NCBI GenBank assembly: GCA_963703855.1
Contig: CAVPFW010000025.1
Coordinates: 169,035 to 233,034, forward strand
DNA length: 64,000 nucleotides
Source of the DNA: AP-15 sp963703855
Lineage (GTDB): Bacteria; Pseudomonadota; Alphaproteobacteria; ATCC43930; CGMCC-115725
Direction: 5' to 3'
Made by a program: the position numbers and the translations under genes. The stretch's first letter is position 1. The number at the start of each line of letters is the position of its first letter. Below the pieces are notes generated by a model. That model saw only the letters and a list, made by a program, of their open reading frames with translations, had not been told where the DNA came from and ran no database searches. This document shows, piece after piece, positions 55,953 through 64,000 of this stretch.

Positions 55953-56267
55953 CCGGGGCCTCGCCCGGCCCGCCCGCGCGTGCGGGCAGTGGTGACGGCG
56001 CGCCGGTTCACCGGCGCGCCCGACCCCGCGACCTGGGCGAGCGATCGGCACGATTTTCCTCCTCGGGGTCGATGCTCGAAGAGCCCGGCGGCAGCGCGTT
56101 GCCGGCCGCGAACCCGGGGCGAGCGACGGCAACCGTCGCCACTGCTCGACCTGGCCGGCGTCCGGCGCAACGTGCTTTTTAGGCTGATGCAGCACCCCGT
56201 TCCGACATTCCGCGAAGCCCCCGACCTCGGGCGCGTCCGCGACGATCGGGTCTAGGCCGCCGGCGCC
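55953..56267. other. Intergenic region
   Basis: 315 bases. A short palindrome GCCCGCGCGTGCGGGC at 55973-55988; otherwise nothing recognisable. Confidence 0.4.
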
Positions 56268-57665
56268 ATGCCCGAGCGCTGCGACGTCGTCGTGATCGGA
56301 GCCGGACCGGGCGGCTATGTCGCGGCGATCCGGGCGGCTCAGCTCGGGCTCCGGACGGCCTGCGTCGAGGCGCGCGGCAGCCTCGGCGGGACCTGCCTCA
56401 ACATCGGCTGCATCCCGTCGAAGGCATTGCTGCAATCCTCCGAAAGATTTGCCGAGGCCCGGCACGGGCTCGCCGAGCACGGGGTCCGGGTCGGCGAGGT
56501 TGCGCTCGACCTCGCCGCGATGATGACGCGCAAGGACAAGGTCGTGTCCACCCTGACCCGCGGCGTCGAGTTCCTGTTCCGCAAGAACAAGATCGACTGG
56601 CTCAAGGGCACCGGCCGCATCGCCGCGCCGGGGCGGGTCGCGGTCGCCGCCGCGGACGGCGCCGTGCAGGAGGTCGAGACCGCTTCGATCATCATCGCCA
56701 CCGGCTCAGAAGCCACCCCGCTGCCCGGCATCGACATCGACGAGCGGCATATCCTGTCCTCGACCGGGGCCCTGGCGCTCGACCATGTGCCGGACCGGCT
56801 CGTCGTCATCGGCGGCGGCTATATCGGGCTCGAATTGGGCTCGGTGTGGCAGCGGCTCGGGGCCAAGGTCACGGTGGTCGAGCTCCTCGACCGGATTGTC
56901 CCCAGCATGGACCGCGAGCTCGGAACCGCATTGCAGCGCGTGCTGGCCCGCTCCGGGATCGAATTCAAGCTCGGCACCCGGGTGGCCGGAATCGGCAATT
57001 CGCCGGACGGGGTGATATTGGAGCTCGACGGCGCCGAACGGCAAAGTCTTGCGGCGGATGCGGTGCTGGTGGCGGTCGGCCGCCGCCCATATACGCAGGG
57101 GTTGGGGCTCGAAGCGGCCGGCGTCGAGCGCGACGCGCAGGGCCGGGTCGTCGTCGACCACGGCTTCGCCACCAACGTCCCCGGCATTTATGCGATCGGC
57201 GATGCGATCCGCGGGCCGATGCTGGCGCACAAGGCCGAGGAGGAAGGGATCGCGCTCGCCGAAATTCTCGCCGGGCAACAGCCGCAGATCGATTACGACG
57301 CGATCCCGGCGGTGGTCTACACCTGGCCCGAGGCCGCCTCGGTCGGCAGGACCGAAGAAGAGCTGAAAGCGGCCGGGACCGCTTACCGCGCCGGCAAGTT
57401 CCCATTCACCGCCAACCCGCGGGCGCGGACCAACGGCGACACCGAGGGGTTCGTCAAGATCCTCGCCGACAGCACGACCGACCGGGTCCTCGGCGTCCAC
57501 ATCATCGGCCCCGACGCCGGCACGATGATCGCGGAGGCGACGCTGGCGATCGAGTTCGGCGCCTCGGCCGAGGACATCGCGCGCACCTGCCACGCCCATC
57601 CGACCCTGAGCGAGGCGATCAAGGAAGCCGCCCTCGCCGTCGACGGCCGGGCGATCCACATCTGA
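56268..57665 (+). CDS. lpdA: Dihydrolipoyl dehydrogenase (E3)
   Basis: 465 residues. FAD site VVVIGAGPGGYVAAIRAAQL (residues 7-26), redox disulfide GGTCLNIGCIPSKAL (Cys 43 and 48), NAD site LVVIGGGYIGLELGSVWQRL, second FAD site GIYAIGDAIRGPMLAHKAEE, and the C-terminal dimer interface CHAHPTLSEAIKEAAL with the active-site His-Glu. It reoxidises lipoamide of 2-oxo-acid dehydrogenase or glycine-cleavage complexes. No E1/E2 genes are present in this window, so which complex it serves is open. The start is preceded by a short CGCCGGCGCC sequence without a strong ribosome site. Confidence 0.95.
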   Translation: MPERCDVVVIGAGPGGYVAAIRAAQLGLRTACVEARGSLGGTCLNIGCIPSKALLQSSERFAEARHGLAEHGVRVGEVALDLAAMMTRKDKVVSTLTRGVEFLFRKNKIDWLKGTGRIAAPGRVAVAAADGAVQEVETASIIIATGSEATPLPGIDIDERHILSSTGALALDHVPDRLVVIGGGYIGLELGSVWQRLGAKVTVVELLDRIVPSMDRELGTALQRVLARSGIEFKLGTRVAGIGNSPDGVILELDGAERQSLAADAVLVAVGRRPYTQGLGLEAAGVERDAQGRVVVDHGFATNVPGIYAIGDAIRGPMLAHKAEEEGIALAEILAGQQPQIDYDAIPAVVYTWPEAASVGRTEEELKAAGTAYRAGKFPFTANPRARTNGDTEGFVKILADSTTDRVLGVHIIGPDAGTMIAEATLAIEFGASAEDIARTCHAHPTLSEAIKEAALAVDGRAIHI

Positions 57666-57685
57666 ACGCGGTAGAGGAGCGATTA

Positions 57686-58036
57686 ATGACGATCGAGCGG
57701 CACAAGGTCGGGGCGCGGATGAGCCAGGCCGTGGCCTACGGGCCGACCGTCTACCTCGCCGGGCAGGTCGCCGACACGCCCGCCGCCGATGTGCGCCAGC
57801 AGACCGAGGAAGTCCTGCGCAAGATCGACGAATTGCTCGCCGCCGCCGGCACCGACAACTCGAAGCTGCTGTCGGCAACGATCTGGCTTTCCGACATGCG
57901 CCATTTCAACGACATGAACGCGGTCTGGGACGCCTGGGTCTCGCCCGGCAACACCCCCGGCCGGGCCTGCGTCGAAGCCCGCCTCGCCGCCCCGCATTGG
58001 AAAGTCGAGATCGCCGTCATCGCCGCCCGCGAGTAG
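57686..58036 (+). CDS. RidA family protein
   Basis: 116 residues from ATG 57686 with GAGGAGCG ahead. AVAYGPTVYLAGQVADTPAA, QQTEEVLRKIDELLAAAGTD, LSATIWLSDMRHFNDMNAVW, GNTPGRACVEARLAAPHWKV cover the family; the conserved Arg of the RidA active cleft is present in GRACVEARL. 20 bases after lpdA, so likely co-transcribed. The last ~120 bases recur in degraded form at 63364-63483. Confidence 0.92.
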   Translation: MTIERHKVGARMSQAVAYGPTVYLAGQVADTPAADVRQQTEEVLRKIDELLAAAGTDNSKLLSATIWLSDMRHFNDMNAVWDAWVSPGNTPGRACVEARLAAPHWKVEIAVIAARE

Positions 58037-58164
58037 AGGGGCCCGGCCGGGGCCGGCGAAGTAATTGCACGAGCGGCAGGTATCAGCCCCGACCCGGCGC
58101 GCCGCAAGACTAAATCAAAACCGACGCACGGGCGCAGACGACTGAGGGGATAATACCAGTGACT

Positions 58165-58194
58165 TTGCGAGTACTTCAAAAAATTTGTCATAAT
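58165..58194 (+). promoter_or_regulatory. Promoter-like sequence at the island edge
   Basis: TTGCGA (58165-58170), 18 bases, CATAAT (58189-58194) in an AT-rich patch. No gene begins downstream on this strand, so it may be a relic. Confidence 0.2.
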
Positions 58195-58257
58195 GTGGTT
58201 TATGCGACGGAGGCGGTCGCGCGCCGATTTCCAGATTGCTTATGCGGGAGGGGTAGG

Positions 58258-58290
58258 CGGATTGAGCCGGGATGATCTCGGCTCAATCCG
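58258..58290 (-). terminator. Hairpin after the ester cyclase gene
   Basis: Perfect 12-base inverted repeat CGGATTGAGCCG / CGGCTCAATCCG with a nine-base loop, 9 bases past the stop at 58299. No T-run follows, so termination is presumed rather than certain. Confidence 0.5.
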
Positions 58291-58298
58291 TATAATGG

Positions 58299-58751
58299 TC
58301 AGGCAGCCGCTTTTAAGATTCCCAGTTGCTGGAGCGCAGTGACGCCATCGTCGAGTTCGATTTCCTCGGCAATCTTGCCATTCTCGACACGAAGCACCGT
58401 AGTACCGGTAAAACGCATCTTGCGGCCCGAAGCTGCGGGCAGCGAGCCTACGAGGAAATCGTTAAACGCAGGGCCGGTGTGCGTACCGCCACCCTCCCAA
58501 CGGCCGACGACAAAATCGCCCTCGGCAATGAGATCGGCCGCGCCCCAAAATTTGAGATCAGGGAAAGCCGCGCGGAAATCCATCATGAAGTTCCGAACGT
58601 CCTCGCGACCACGACGCGGCGCATGCAGCGAATACTGAAGCAGCACGTCGGGCGCGGCGAGTTCATCAATGACGTTGGGGTTCCACGGATTGCCCCAAAA
58701 CCCTTCGAACCAGCGGCCCACAAGGGCCTTGTTTTGTTGTTCGCGTGACAT
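58299..58751 (-). CDS. SnoaL-like ester cyclase family protein
   Basis: 150 residues from ATG 58751 (MSREQQNKALVGRWFEGFWG); the frame stays open to 58946 but the added part is a non-coding repeat. The NTF2-like fold reads RREDVRNFMMDFRAAFPDLK-type sequence (GREDVRNFMMDFRAAFPDLK), GDFVVGRWEGGGTHTGPAFN, and GKIAEEIELDDGVTALQQLG. Such proteins are mostly uncharacterised; the name comes from polyketide cyclases. It is the only gene of the island that looks fully intact apart from the small membrane protein. Confidence 0.85.
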   Translation of the reverse strand: MSREQQNKALVGRWFEGFWGNPWNPNVIDELAAPDVLLQYSLHAPRRGREDVRNFMMDFRAAFPDLKFWGAADLIAEGDFVVGRWEGGGTHTGPAFNDFLVGSLPAASGRKMRFTGTTVLRVENGKIAEEIELDDGVTALQQLGILKAAA

Positions 58752-58770
58752 CTTCGGCCCTCTTGGCTCT

Positions 58771-59097
58771 GTGAATGAAGGTGTGCCCACCTTTTGACGA
58801 GCCATCTCTAGCTCGCAGGCCGGAGACGTAGATATCCGATCCTTGCTGTTTGATTCCTGGTCTTTCAGCAGGGCGGCGAGCTCGGGACGCAACCCATCGC
58901 CCCGCCGCGCGGCAATGGAATGAAGAGGCGAAAGTAGAGATATCATCGGCCGAACTCCGGTGAGTGAAGGCGTGATACGCCTTCCGACGAATGCGTCTGT
59001 ACGCTGCGGGCCGCAGGCGCTGATATCCGGTTCTTGCGCTTTAATTCGCCCCCAGAGCTGGGCAACATGGGCGATCCACCCATCGTGCCCGTGCAGA
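58771..59097. repeat. Imperfect direct repeat upstream of the ester cyclase
   Basis: Unit 1 (58771-58895) and unit 2 (58960-59097) share the order GTGAATGAAGG/GTGAGTGAAGG, TTTTGACGA/TTCCGACGA, GATATCCGATCCTTGC/GATATCCGGTTCTTGC, TTTGATTC/TTTAATTC and ACCCATCG/CCCATCG. Together they fill the 382-base gap between the ester cyclase and the membrane protein gene. No family recognised. Confidence 0.5.
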
Positions 59098-59133
59098 ATT
59101 CAAGAAATATGCACCGGAGGCGATTCGTAGCGA

Positions 59134-59562
59134 TCACTGGTAGACAAGTGATCGGTTTGGACTCGCTCCTTGCCATCTGAGCTCAGTTTGCTGACCCCCC
59201 GGTAGACCGACATCGAAAAGGAAACGCTTAAAATTTTCTGGTCCCATGTCGGCCGGGTTGGGAGCATCATTTCGTGCCGCCCATTTCCTAACCTCGGCAG
59301 CTACTTTGCTCCAATCTAGAAGCGGGGCAATGCGGTCGAAATCGGTCGCGGTGCTCGATATCGCGGTCGCTGTGGCCTTTGTCACTTCCCCCAACCGCGC
59401 GTCCCTAGTTAGCTTGCCACCCCATGCCTCTAAGGCAGTTATTCCTTTTGCCCAACTTGCTAGATCAATCTTGATTAGTGCGAAGCCTACAAGTAGGGGC
59501 CAGAGCACCGCACTCATCAGCGCGGCCCAATCCTTCAGTGTGCACATGCCTTCGCGCTCCAT
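59134..59562 (-). CDS. Small membrane-anchored hypothetical protein
   Basis: 142 residues from ATG 59562; an ATG five codons in (59547), preceded by GGAGCGCGAAGGC, is equally likely. One N-terminal membrane segment (LMSAVLWPLLVGFALIKIDL), then a soluble part with VTKATATAISSTATDFDRIA, PLLDWSKVAAEVRKWAAR and LRWQGASPNRSLVYQ at the end. Not recognised. The layout (one helix then a cytosolic domain) resembles many island-borne proteins of unknown function. Confidence 0.55.
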   Translation of the reverse strand: MEREGMCTLKDWAALMSAVLWPLLVGFALIKIDLASWAKGITALEAWGGKLTRDARLGEVTKATATAISSTATDFDRIAPLLDWSKVAAEVRKWAARNDAPNPADMGPENFKRFLFDVGLPGGQQTELRWQGASPNRSLVYQ

Positions 59563-59730
59563 TGTAGGGATATCGCCTGCCGGCGGACACCGCTTAGCAA
59601 ATCAGCGTTCATATCATAGCTAGACCGGGCTGTTCGGTCAGAGGCCGGTGAGTGCGGAATTCAAGATATCTGCATCATCGCCGCGCCCTTGATAAAATTG
59701 CGCTTTTTCGATGCAGATTTCTGATGCAGA

Positions 59731-60290
59731 ATGAAAAGCATGATTTACGGCTATGCCCGCGTCTCGACCGCCGCCCAGGAAGAAACCGGACAGGTGCGCC
59801 AGTTGAAGGCGGCCGGATGCGAAAAGGTGTTCCGCGAGAAAATCACCGGCACGACCGCCGAGCGGCCGCAGCTTCAAAAGCTGATGAAGGCCCTCGCCCC
59901 CGGCGAGTTGTCATCACCCCGGCCGTTGATCGCCTCTCGCGCGACACAACCGATCTTCTGGTGATCGCCCGCGACATACAGCGCGCCGGCGCGGGCTTGC
60001 GTTCAATTGCCGAGCCGGTTGTCGATACCACGTCCGATTTCGCCGAGCTTGTCCTCGCCATGCTTGGCGTCGCGGCGAAGCTCGAACGCCGTCGCATCCT
60101 GAGCGCACAGCGCGGGGCCGGGCCGACGCCAAAGCCAAGGGAGTCAAATTCGGCCGCAAGCCGACGCTCACCCCGCACCAGCAGAGGAGGCCCGCGCACG
60201 CCTCGCCGCCGGCGAGACGCAGCGCAGCGTCGCCCGCAGCTACAATGTCAGTCAGGCGACGATTTCGAGGCTGACGGGGTGGGCCAGCCG
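59731..60290 (+). pseudogene. Serine recombinase (resolvase/invertase), multiply frameshifted
   Basis: The N-terminus MKSMIYGYARVSTAAQEETG has the catalytic-domain start with the nucleophile Ser, followed by LKAAGCEKVFREKITGTTAE. After LAPGE the frame is lost; the next frame reads ITPAVDRLSRDTTDLLVIAR and DTTSDFAELVLAMLGVAAKL, and the third KAKGVKFGRKPTLTPHQQ, then ARLAAGETQRSVARSYNVSQ ending in ATISRLTG, the helix-turn-helix. At least three single-base losses (near 59911, 60096 and 60176). It would have been the mobility enzyme of the island and is now dead. Confidence 0.85.
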
Positions 60291-60484
60291 GCAGGGAGAA
60301 ATCCCCAAGGGAAACGCTATCGCCCCGTCGGCAAGTGCATCTAATGCGGCTCAGACGGAGGAACCGACCGGCTTGCACAAGCGGCGAGCACACACCCACA
60401 TAAGCGCGAGGGAGATAGGAACGGGCACACAATCGCGAGTTCCGCATGCGGGAATAATCTGGGCGAATTGGTGGAGGTGTTCAG

Positions 60485-61817
60485 GTGGCGCTGAGGGCAG
60501 CAAGCGTATTCACCCCCAACGACTTTCCAACATATACCTATATTAAGAGAGGCGGAGATGACCTCGAAGAGCGTCTTCGCAATGCGTCAGCCACGCCCAA
60601 ACTCGTTGTATCGGTCTCTGGACCGTCCAAGTCTGGTAAGACCGTTCTCGTTGAACAAGACATTGGCACTGACAACATTATCCATATGTCCCGGCGCGCT
60701 AATAAAAGGCCCGGGATGGGCTTGGGAAATTCCAGTCTTTGATTGGTTCGAGGTGCCGGCGACAGCAGCCACGCAAGTGCAAGAGAGCGAAGGCGATAAA
60801 GTATTGGTAAGGGCGGAATTACGGATAAGGTCCCCTTGATAGTAGAAGCTTCTGGCGAGGCCGGTTACGAGCATTATTCTGCGACAACGAGCACGGAGTA
60901 AAAAAGTCGTGCTTATGGATTAGGTTAATACAGGGGTGGTAAAGGAAATAGCAGATAGCGATATTGTGATATTCGTTGATGACTTTTCACTATATGTCGC
61001 GCGATGTCCAGTCAGAAGTCGCGAGCAGATCAAGGCCGCGGCTCAACGTCATATGCGAATATGTTGCTTATTTACCTCATAGGGTTGATAGACGTCGTCA
61101 CGGAGCAACCTTGAGCTTCGCGGGCCAACTCAGCCAACCATTGATACGTCGATTTGGAGCAAAGAAGAGCTCGCTCGTATAGCGCCAACTCCGGCTTCCG
61201 GCGCTTAGCGTCAGAGATAACGTCCCAGAAATCGACCTGGACTTTGCCGCCAGAAGCGTGCCCCACCATCCACAATTGGGTTGCAACCGATTTGTTTACA
61301 GGCTTCCTCTATTCTGCAGGTATCGTGGAAGAACAGAGTTTACGAACTGCGCTCGCGGTAGATGATAAGAGGCGGCGGAGTATTCCAAGCTAAACACCAG
61401 CATCCCAATGGGCTGCCACAGTTCTCTTGTTCGCGAAATGCATCAAGGTCCGAAAACCCGAGGAACGGAGCAGAGAGCACAGGTTCGTCGATGGAACAGT
61501 TGGAGATGTTTATCGGTGTGTATTATTGGCGCTGGCCGCAGATCCGCCGGGCACAGACTTTCCGTGGGCGCAACTAAGCGCGAGGATTTCGCAGGTATGT
61601 GTTGATGACTTCCGTCGGAAGCAGCTATCGTGAGGCATGTAAGCAAATATCCAATTTTGCGCTGACGATGTTCCCAACACAGCGAATTATTGAGTGGGAC
61701 GAAGAGTCCGAGGTCGAGATTTTCACCATTGTTGACCCCTATTTTCTGTTTTATCTGCGATCATCGAGCAAGCTGGCCGAGCTCGGGAAGCGTGCCGATC
61801 TTGGGCAGCTGAATTAG
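60485..61817 (+). pseudogene. P-loop ATPase of unknown function, heavily frameshifted
   Basis: A protein of ~430 residues can be read in pieces through all three frames: FTPNDFPTYTYIKRGGDDLE and RLRNASATPKLVVSVSGPSK with SGKTVLVEQ, giving the Walker A motif GPSKSGKT; IADSDIVIFVDDF, a Walker B-like segment; SIWSKEELARIA; FVDGTVGDVYRCVLLALAAD; and EACKQISNFALTMFPTQRII followed by VDPYFLFYLRSSSKLAELGK to the stop. This order matches a family of bacterial ATP-binding proteins of unknown role that I recall as stand-alone genes. More than six indels, so non-functional. Confidence 0.75.
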
Positions 61818-62133
61818 ATTCACCCGCTGCGTACTTGCCTATAAGGACCTCATCCGGCAGTTTCGCTGCATGCACCAACCGGGTTACGCCGGTTGAATAC
61901 TTCAGGCAGGGGGGTTGATTTCACCGGTGTTGCCGAGTTTTACATATTGCGTCTTATCCGGCATTGACGAGGCCAGCCGGACCCGCCAGAAACACAACAT
62001 CTAGAAAACAGGGGAGCCATGACCAGCAGATTTGGTACCTTCGCCCCCGCCATATGTAGCCTTGCTCACTGTCACCGCGCTCGCGGAGATCCAGGGGGAA
62101 GGTTTCAAGCTGGGAGGCGGCAGCGAGTACCTT
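61818..62133. other. Region between the ATPase and DUF2971 remnants
   Basis: 316 bases without a confident gene. On the minus strand 62001-62160 reads ISASAVTVSKATYGGGEGTK and SAGHGSPVF before a stop at 62001, a glycine-rich tail discussed in the findings. GCATGCACCAACCGGGTTACGCCGGTTGAATAC near 61872 includes the hairpin CCGGGTTACGCCGG. Confidence 0.35.
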
Positions 62134-63176
62134 TCACGACCGGATAGGAATTGCGGATACGGACACCCGCTCAGCGGCATCTGAAATCCCGCTTTTCGAA
62201 AGGGCCTCAACAAAGGCTTCAAACATCGGCCATGGATAGGGAGAGGGCCCGATAATCAGGCGGTCAAAGGCAGCCGCGAAATCTAGCGTGGCAAGAGCAG
62301 GACTTACCCTCACATCAAGGGGTATTTTGTAAACCGGCTGAGGTAACCCGCCAATCACTTCAATGGAAAATTCCCATCAATGGTGAAGGTGCCCGCTTTG
62401 GCGAGTAAATAGCCCTCCACTCCCCCTCCTCATGAAAACCCTCATGCTTCAAGCAGGTAACGCCCGCAATTAACATGCTGAAAACCGTACCAAGTATGGC
62501 AGACCGATCGATCGACCGCAAAAACTCACAGTTTTCACCAACATTAGTGATGATCTCTTCGACTACATCGTGAACTTGATCTTCGGTCAGATATGCGACT
62601 GGACTAAAGAGAAGATTTAGGGCATCTCCCGCCGCCGTAAATTTCGGGATGGAGAAGACGAACGCGACCCGTGGCGTGTTCTGGCCCCCAAAATGCGCGC
62701 CACATCGAGAGCCGTCCATGCTGATCTTCATGCGCGGCGTGTAGTGAGATTGAGGTGATATAAGTGTTGAATTGGGTATCGACTTGGGGATGCGCCCACC
62801 ATTGGTCGAACAGTTTAATCGCTTCTTGAGCCACGCCCGGTGCACAGACGTCAAGGACGGCGGAAAATCTGGCAGCCCTATCTTTGTCCGAAAAGTATCT
62901 TTGTAGAATATCGAACCCGTGTTGCACTTCACGATAATCTGACATGCAACTGGCGTTGCGCATCCAAAGACGTTTACTGTTGATTATTTTCAATGCTGCG
63001 TCAGCAGACGTGTAATGGGCAAAGCGCAACCGATCTTTATCCGATGCTGCATCGAGAGGTTTTCCTGTCTGTTCGTTGAAAGCGTCGGCACGCTGCTTCA
63101 TCGCATAAGGCATAAAAATACTTTCCAACCTTGATGCAAGTTGAACTGCCGCGTCGTCAATTGCTGAAGCGCCCAA
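62134..63176 (-). pseudogene. DUF2971 family protein, frameshifted
   Basis: Three minus-strand frames join into one protein of ~345 residues. From TTG 63176: RFAHYTSADAALKIINSKRL and WMRNASCMSDYREVQHGFDI, the start of DUF2971; IKLFDQWWAHPQVDTQFNTY; then after one extra base near 62688, GGQNTPRVAFVFSIPKFTAA and KHEGFHEEGEWRAIYSPKRA; and after another near 62370, IEVIGGLPQPVYKIPLDVRV to the stop at 62134. DUF2971 proteins are often linked to defence or mobile islands but their action is unknown. Two lesions suffice, so it may be recently damaged or misread. Confidence 0.75.
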
Positions 63177-63363
63177 GATTTCACCTATTCCATCGAGAGA
63201 TCATTGCGCACAGAAGCTAAGCTGCATGCCGTGCGATTTCCATAGCTGGCGCGGTGAACCTCACGTGGACCGCGGCGCCGTTTTCAGTCTGCAATTGGCG
63301 TGAATTTTCCATATCTGAGATTATGCGCCAAATGAGATCAGGGGCCAGCACGGCGAGCCGCTG
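63177..63363. other. Spacer between DUF2971 remnant and ridA relic
   Basis: 187 bases, no gene seen. GC content rises toward the right end, marking the return to chromosomal composition. Confidence 0.4.
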
Positions 63364-63483
63364 TTCGGGCCTGGGACGCTTGGGTGTCGCCTGGCAACAC
63401 CCCCGGCCGCGCCTGCGTCTAAGCCCGGCTCGACGCCCCGCACTGGAAAGTCGAGATCGCCGTTATCGCCGACCGCGAGTAGT
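63364..63483 (+). pseudogene. 3'-end relic of a ridA-like gene
   Basis: Reads AWDAWVSPGNTPGRACV, a TAA stop, then ARLDAPHWKVEIAVIADRE and a TAG stop. It aligns with the last ~120 bases of the RidA gene at 57686-58036, with about 85% base identity by eye, including the final stop. The 5' two thirds are missing. Either the far half of a target duplicated when the island inserted or the leftover of a tandem ridA paralogue. Confidence 0.8.
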
Positions 63484-63585
63484 CGAGGCATCCGGGTAGG
63501 GGTGAGACCCGGTCAAACGGCGTCGAGTCCCTTCCCTCCCTCCGGGCCGATCGAAAGAAGCTGGCGCGCTTTCCAATCACATTGA

Positions 63586-63690
63586 ACCGTCATTCCCGTG
63601 AAAGCGACGCGAAAGCGGGAACCCAGAGCACGCGACGAACGGTTGCCCCTGGACCCCCGCTTACGCGGGGGCGACGCGAGCGGACGGTTC
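63586..63690. repeat. Palindromic intergenic repeat (CCCGCTTTCGCGGGAA family)
   Basis: Carries CATTCCCGTGAAAGCGACGC/GAAAGCGGGAA and CCCCCGCTTACGCGGGGG, the same modules as 38737-38825 in opposite orientation. It lies after the end of the cytochrome gene. Confidence 0.6.
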
Positions 63691-63709
63691 GATCTGATCG
63701 GATCGTGCG

Positions 63710-64000
63710 CTAAAGCGCGCGCATGAACGCGACCAGGTCCTGCTTTTCCTGCGGTGCCAATTTGGTGCCGAGGATCAGGTTGAAGAACTCGACCGTGTCC
63801 TCCAAGGTCAGCAGACGCTCGTCGTGCAGGTAGGGCGGGTTGTCCTTGACGCCGCGCAATGCGAAGGTTTTGATCGGTCCGTCCCCGATCGCCATCATGT
63901 TGTTGATCATCACCGGCTTGAAAAAGCGCTCGGTCTTGAGGTCGTGCATCAGGTTGTCGGTGTAGAAGGGCGGCTGATGGCAGCTGGCACACTGGCCCTT
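63710..64000 (-). CDS. c-type cytochrome peroxidase (MauG/CcpA-like), C-terminal part
   Basis: The frame is open to base 64000, so the gene begins beyond the window. The visible 96 residues start with KGQCASCHQPPFYTDNLMHD, a CxxCH haem c site, then IKTFALRGVKDNPPYLHDER (with the Tyr/His region near the peroxidatic haem), LTLEDTVEFFNLILGTKLAP and end QEKQDLVAFMRAL. This matches the C-terminal haem domain of di-haem cytochrome c peroxidases, periplasmic enzymes that remove H2O2 or oxidise cofactors. Confidence 0.88.
   Translation of the reverse strand, partial: KGQCASCHQPPFYTDNLMHDLKTERFFKPVMINNMMAIGDGPIKTFALRGVKDNPPYLHDERLLTLEDTVEFFNLILGTKLAPQEKQDLVAFMRAL

Noticed and set aside
58752..58946. 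N-terminal extension of the ester cyclase
   Set aside because: This part is made of the imperfect repeat and has no family support; the ATG at 58751 fits the family start.
61072..61275. Minus-strand 67-residue frame in the ATPase remnant
   Set aside because: The plus strand at the same place reads SIWSKEELARIA in register with the ATPase order, so the minus frame is a shadow.

Overview
The window looks like one chromosomal contig from a high-GC alphaproteobacterium, possibly of Rhodospirillales type. The evidence is the undivided gene order tRNA-Tyr, tRNA-Gly, tuf, tRNA-Trp, secE-nusG-rplKAJL-rpoBC-rpsLG-fusA-tuf-S10-spc-alpha, adk between secY and rpsM, an ATP12-type F1-ATPase chaperone, and PccAB and isovaleryl-CoA dehydrogenase of alphaproteobacterial type. 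The genus cannot be fixed from the sequence alone.

Layout. 1-8.3 kb: metabolic genes, namely an ATP12 chaperone (cut by the window edge), two methyltransferases (one frameshifted), a carboxymuconolactone-decarboxylase-like protein, propionyl-CoA carboxylase beta and alpha, an aldo/keto reductase, a PfpI/DJ-1 protein and acylphosphatase. 8.35-8.95 kb: a toxin-antitoxin remnant (short antitoxin, ParE-like toxin) running into the end of rplQ. 8.8-41.4 kb, all minus strand: the transcription/translation supercluster. It reads from a tRNA-Tyr promoter at 41.4 kb down to rplQ. Internal boundaries can be seen: a perfect hairpin after rpoC followed at once by a promoter for the rpsL operon, and a strong promoter in front of rpsM.

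41.5-58 kb, mostly plus strand: rlmB, small unknown genes, tRNA-Thr, a Rieske dioxygenase alpha/beta pair, YjbQ, isovaleryl-CoA dehydrogenase with a RidA protein, a 24-residue hydrophobic peptide with a three-helix membrane protein, a Uma2 nuclease-like protein, a threonine/serine dehydratase-like enzyme, an FKBP, a D-aminoacylase-type amidohydrolase, a VOC protein, a NIPSNAP protein (frameshifted), dihydrolipoyl dehydrogenase and a second RidA. 58-63.5 kb: a decayed accessory island with an ester cyclase, a small membrane protein, and broken copies of a serine recombinase, a P-loop ATPase and a DUF2971 protein. A degenerate copy of the 3' end of the second ridA lies on its far side. 63.7-64 kb: the end of a c-type cytochrome peroxidase, cut by the window edge.

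A theme across the window is single-base frameshifts. They occur in non-essential genes but also in rplF, rpoC and the second tuf. Because RpoC and L6 are normally essential, many of these are probably base-calling or assembly errors. The island genes carry multiple lesions each and look like true decay. Several families of palindromic intergenic repeats are scattered between the genes.
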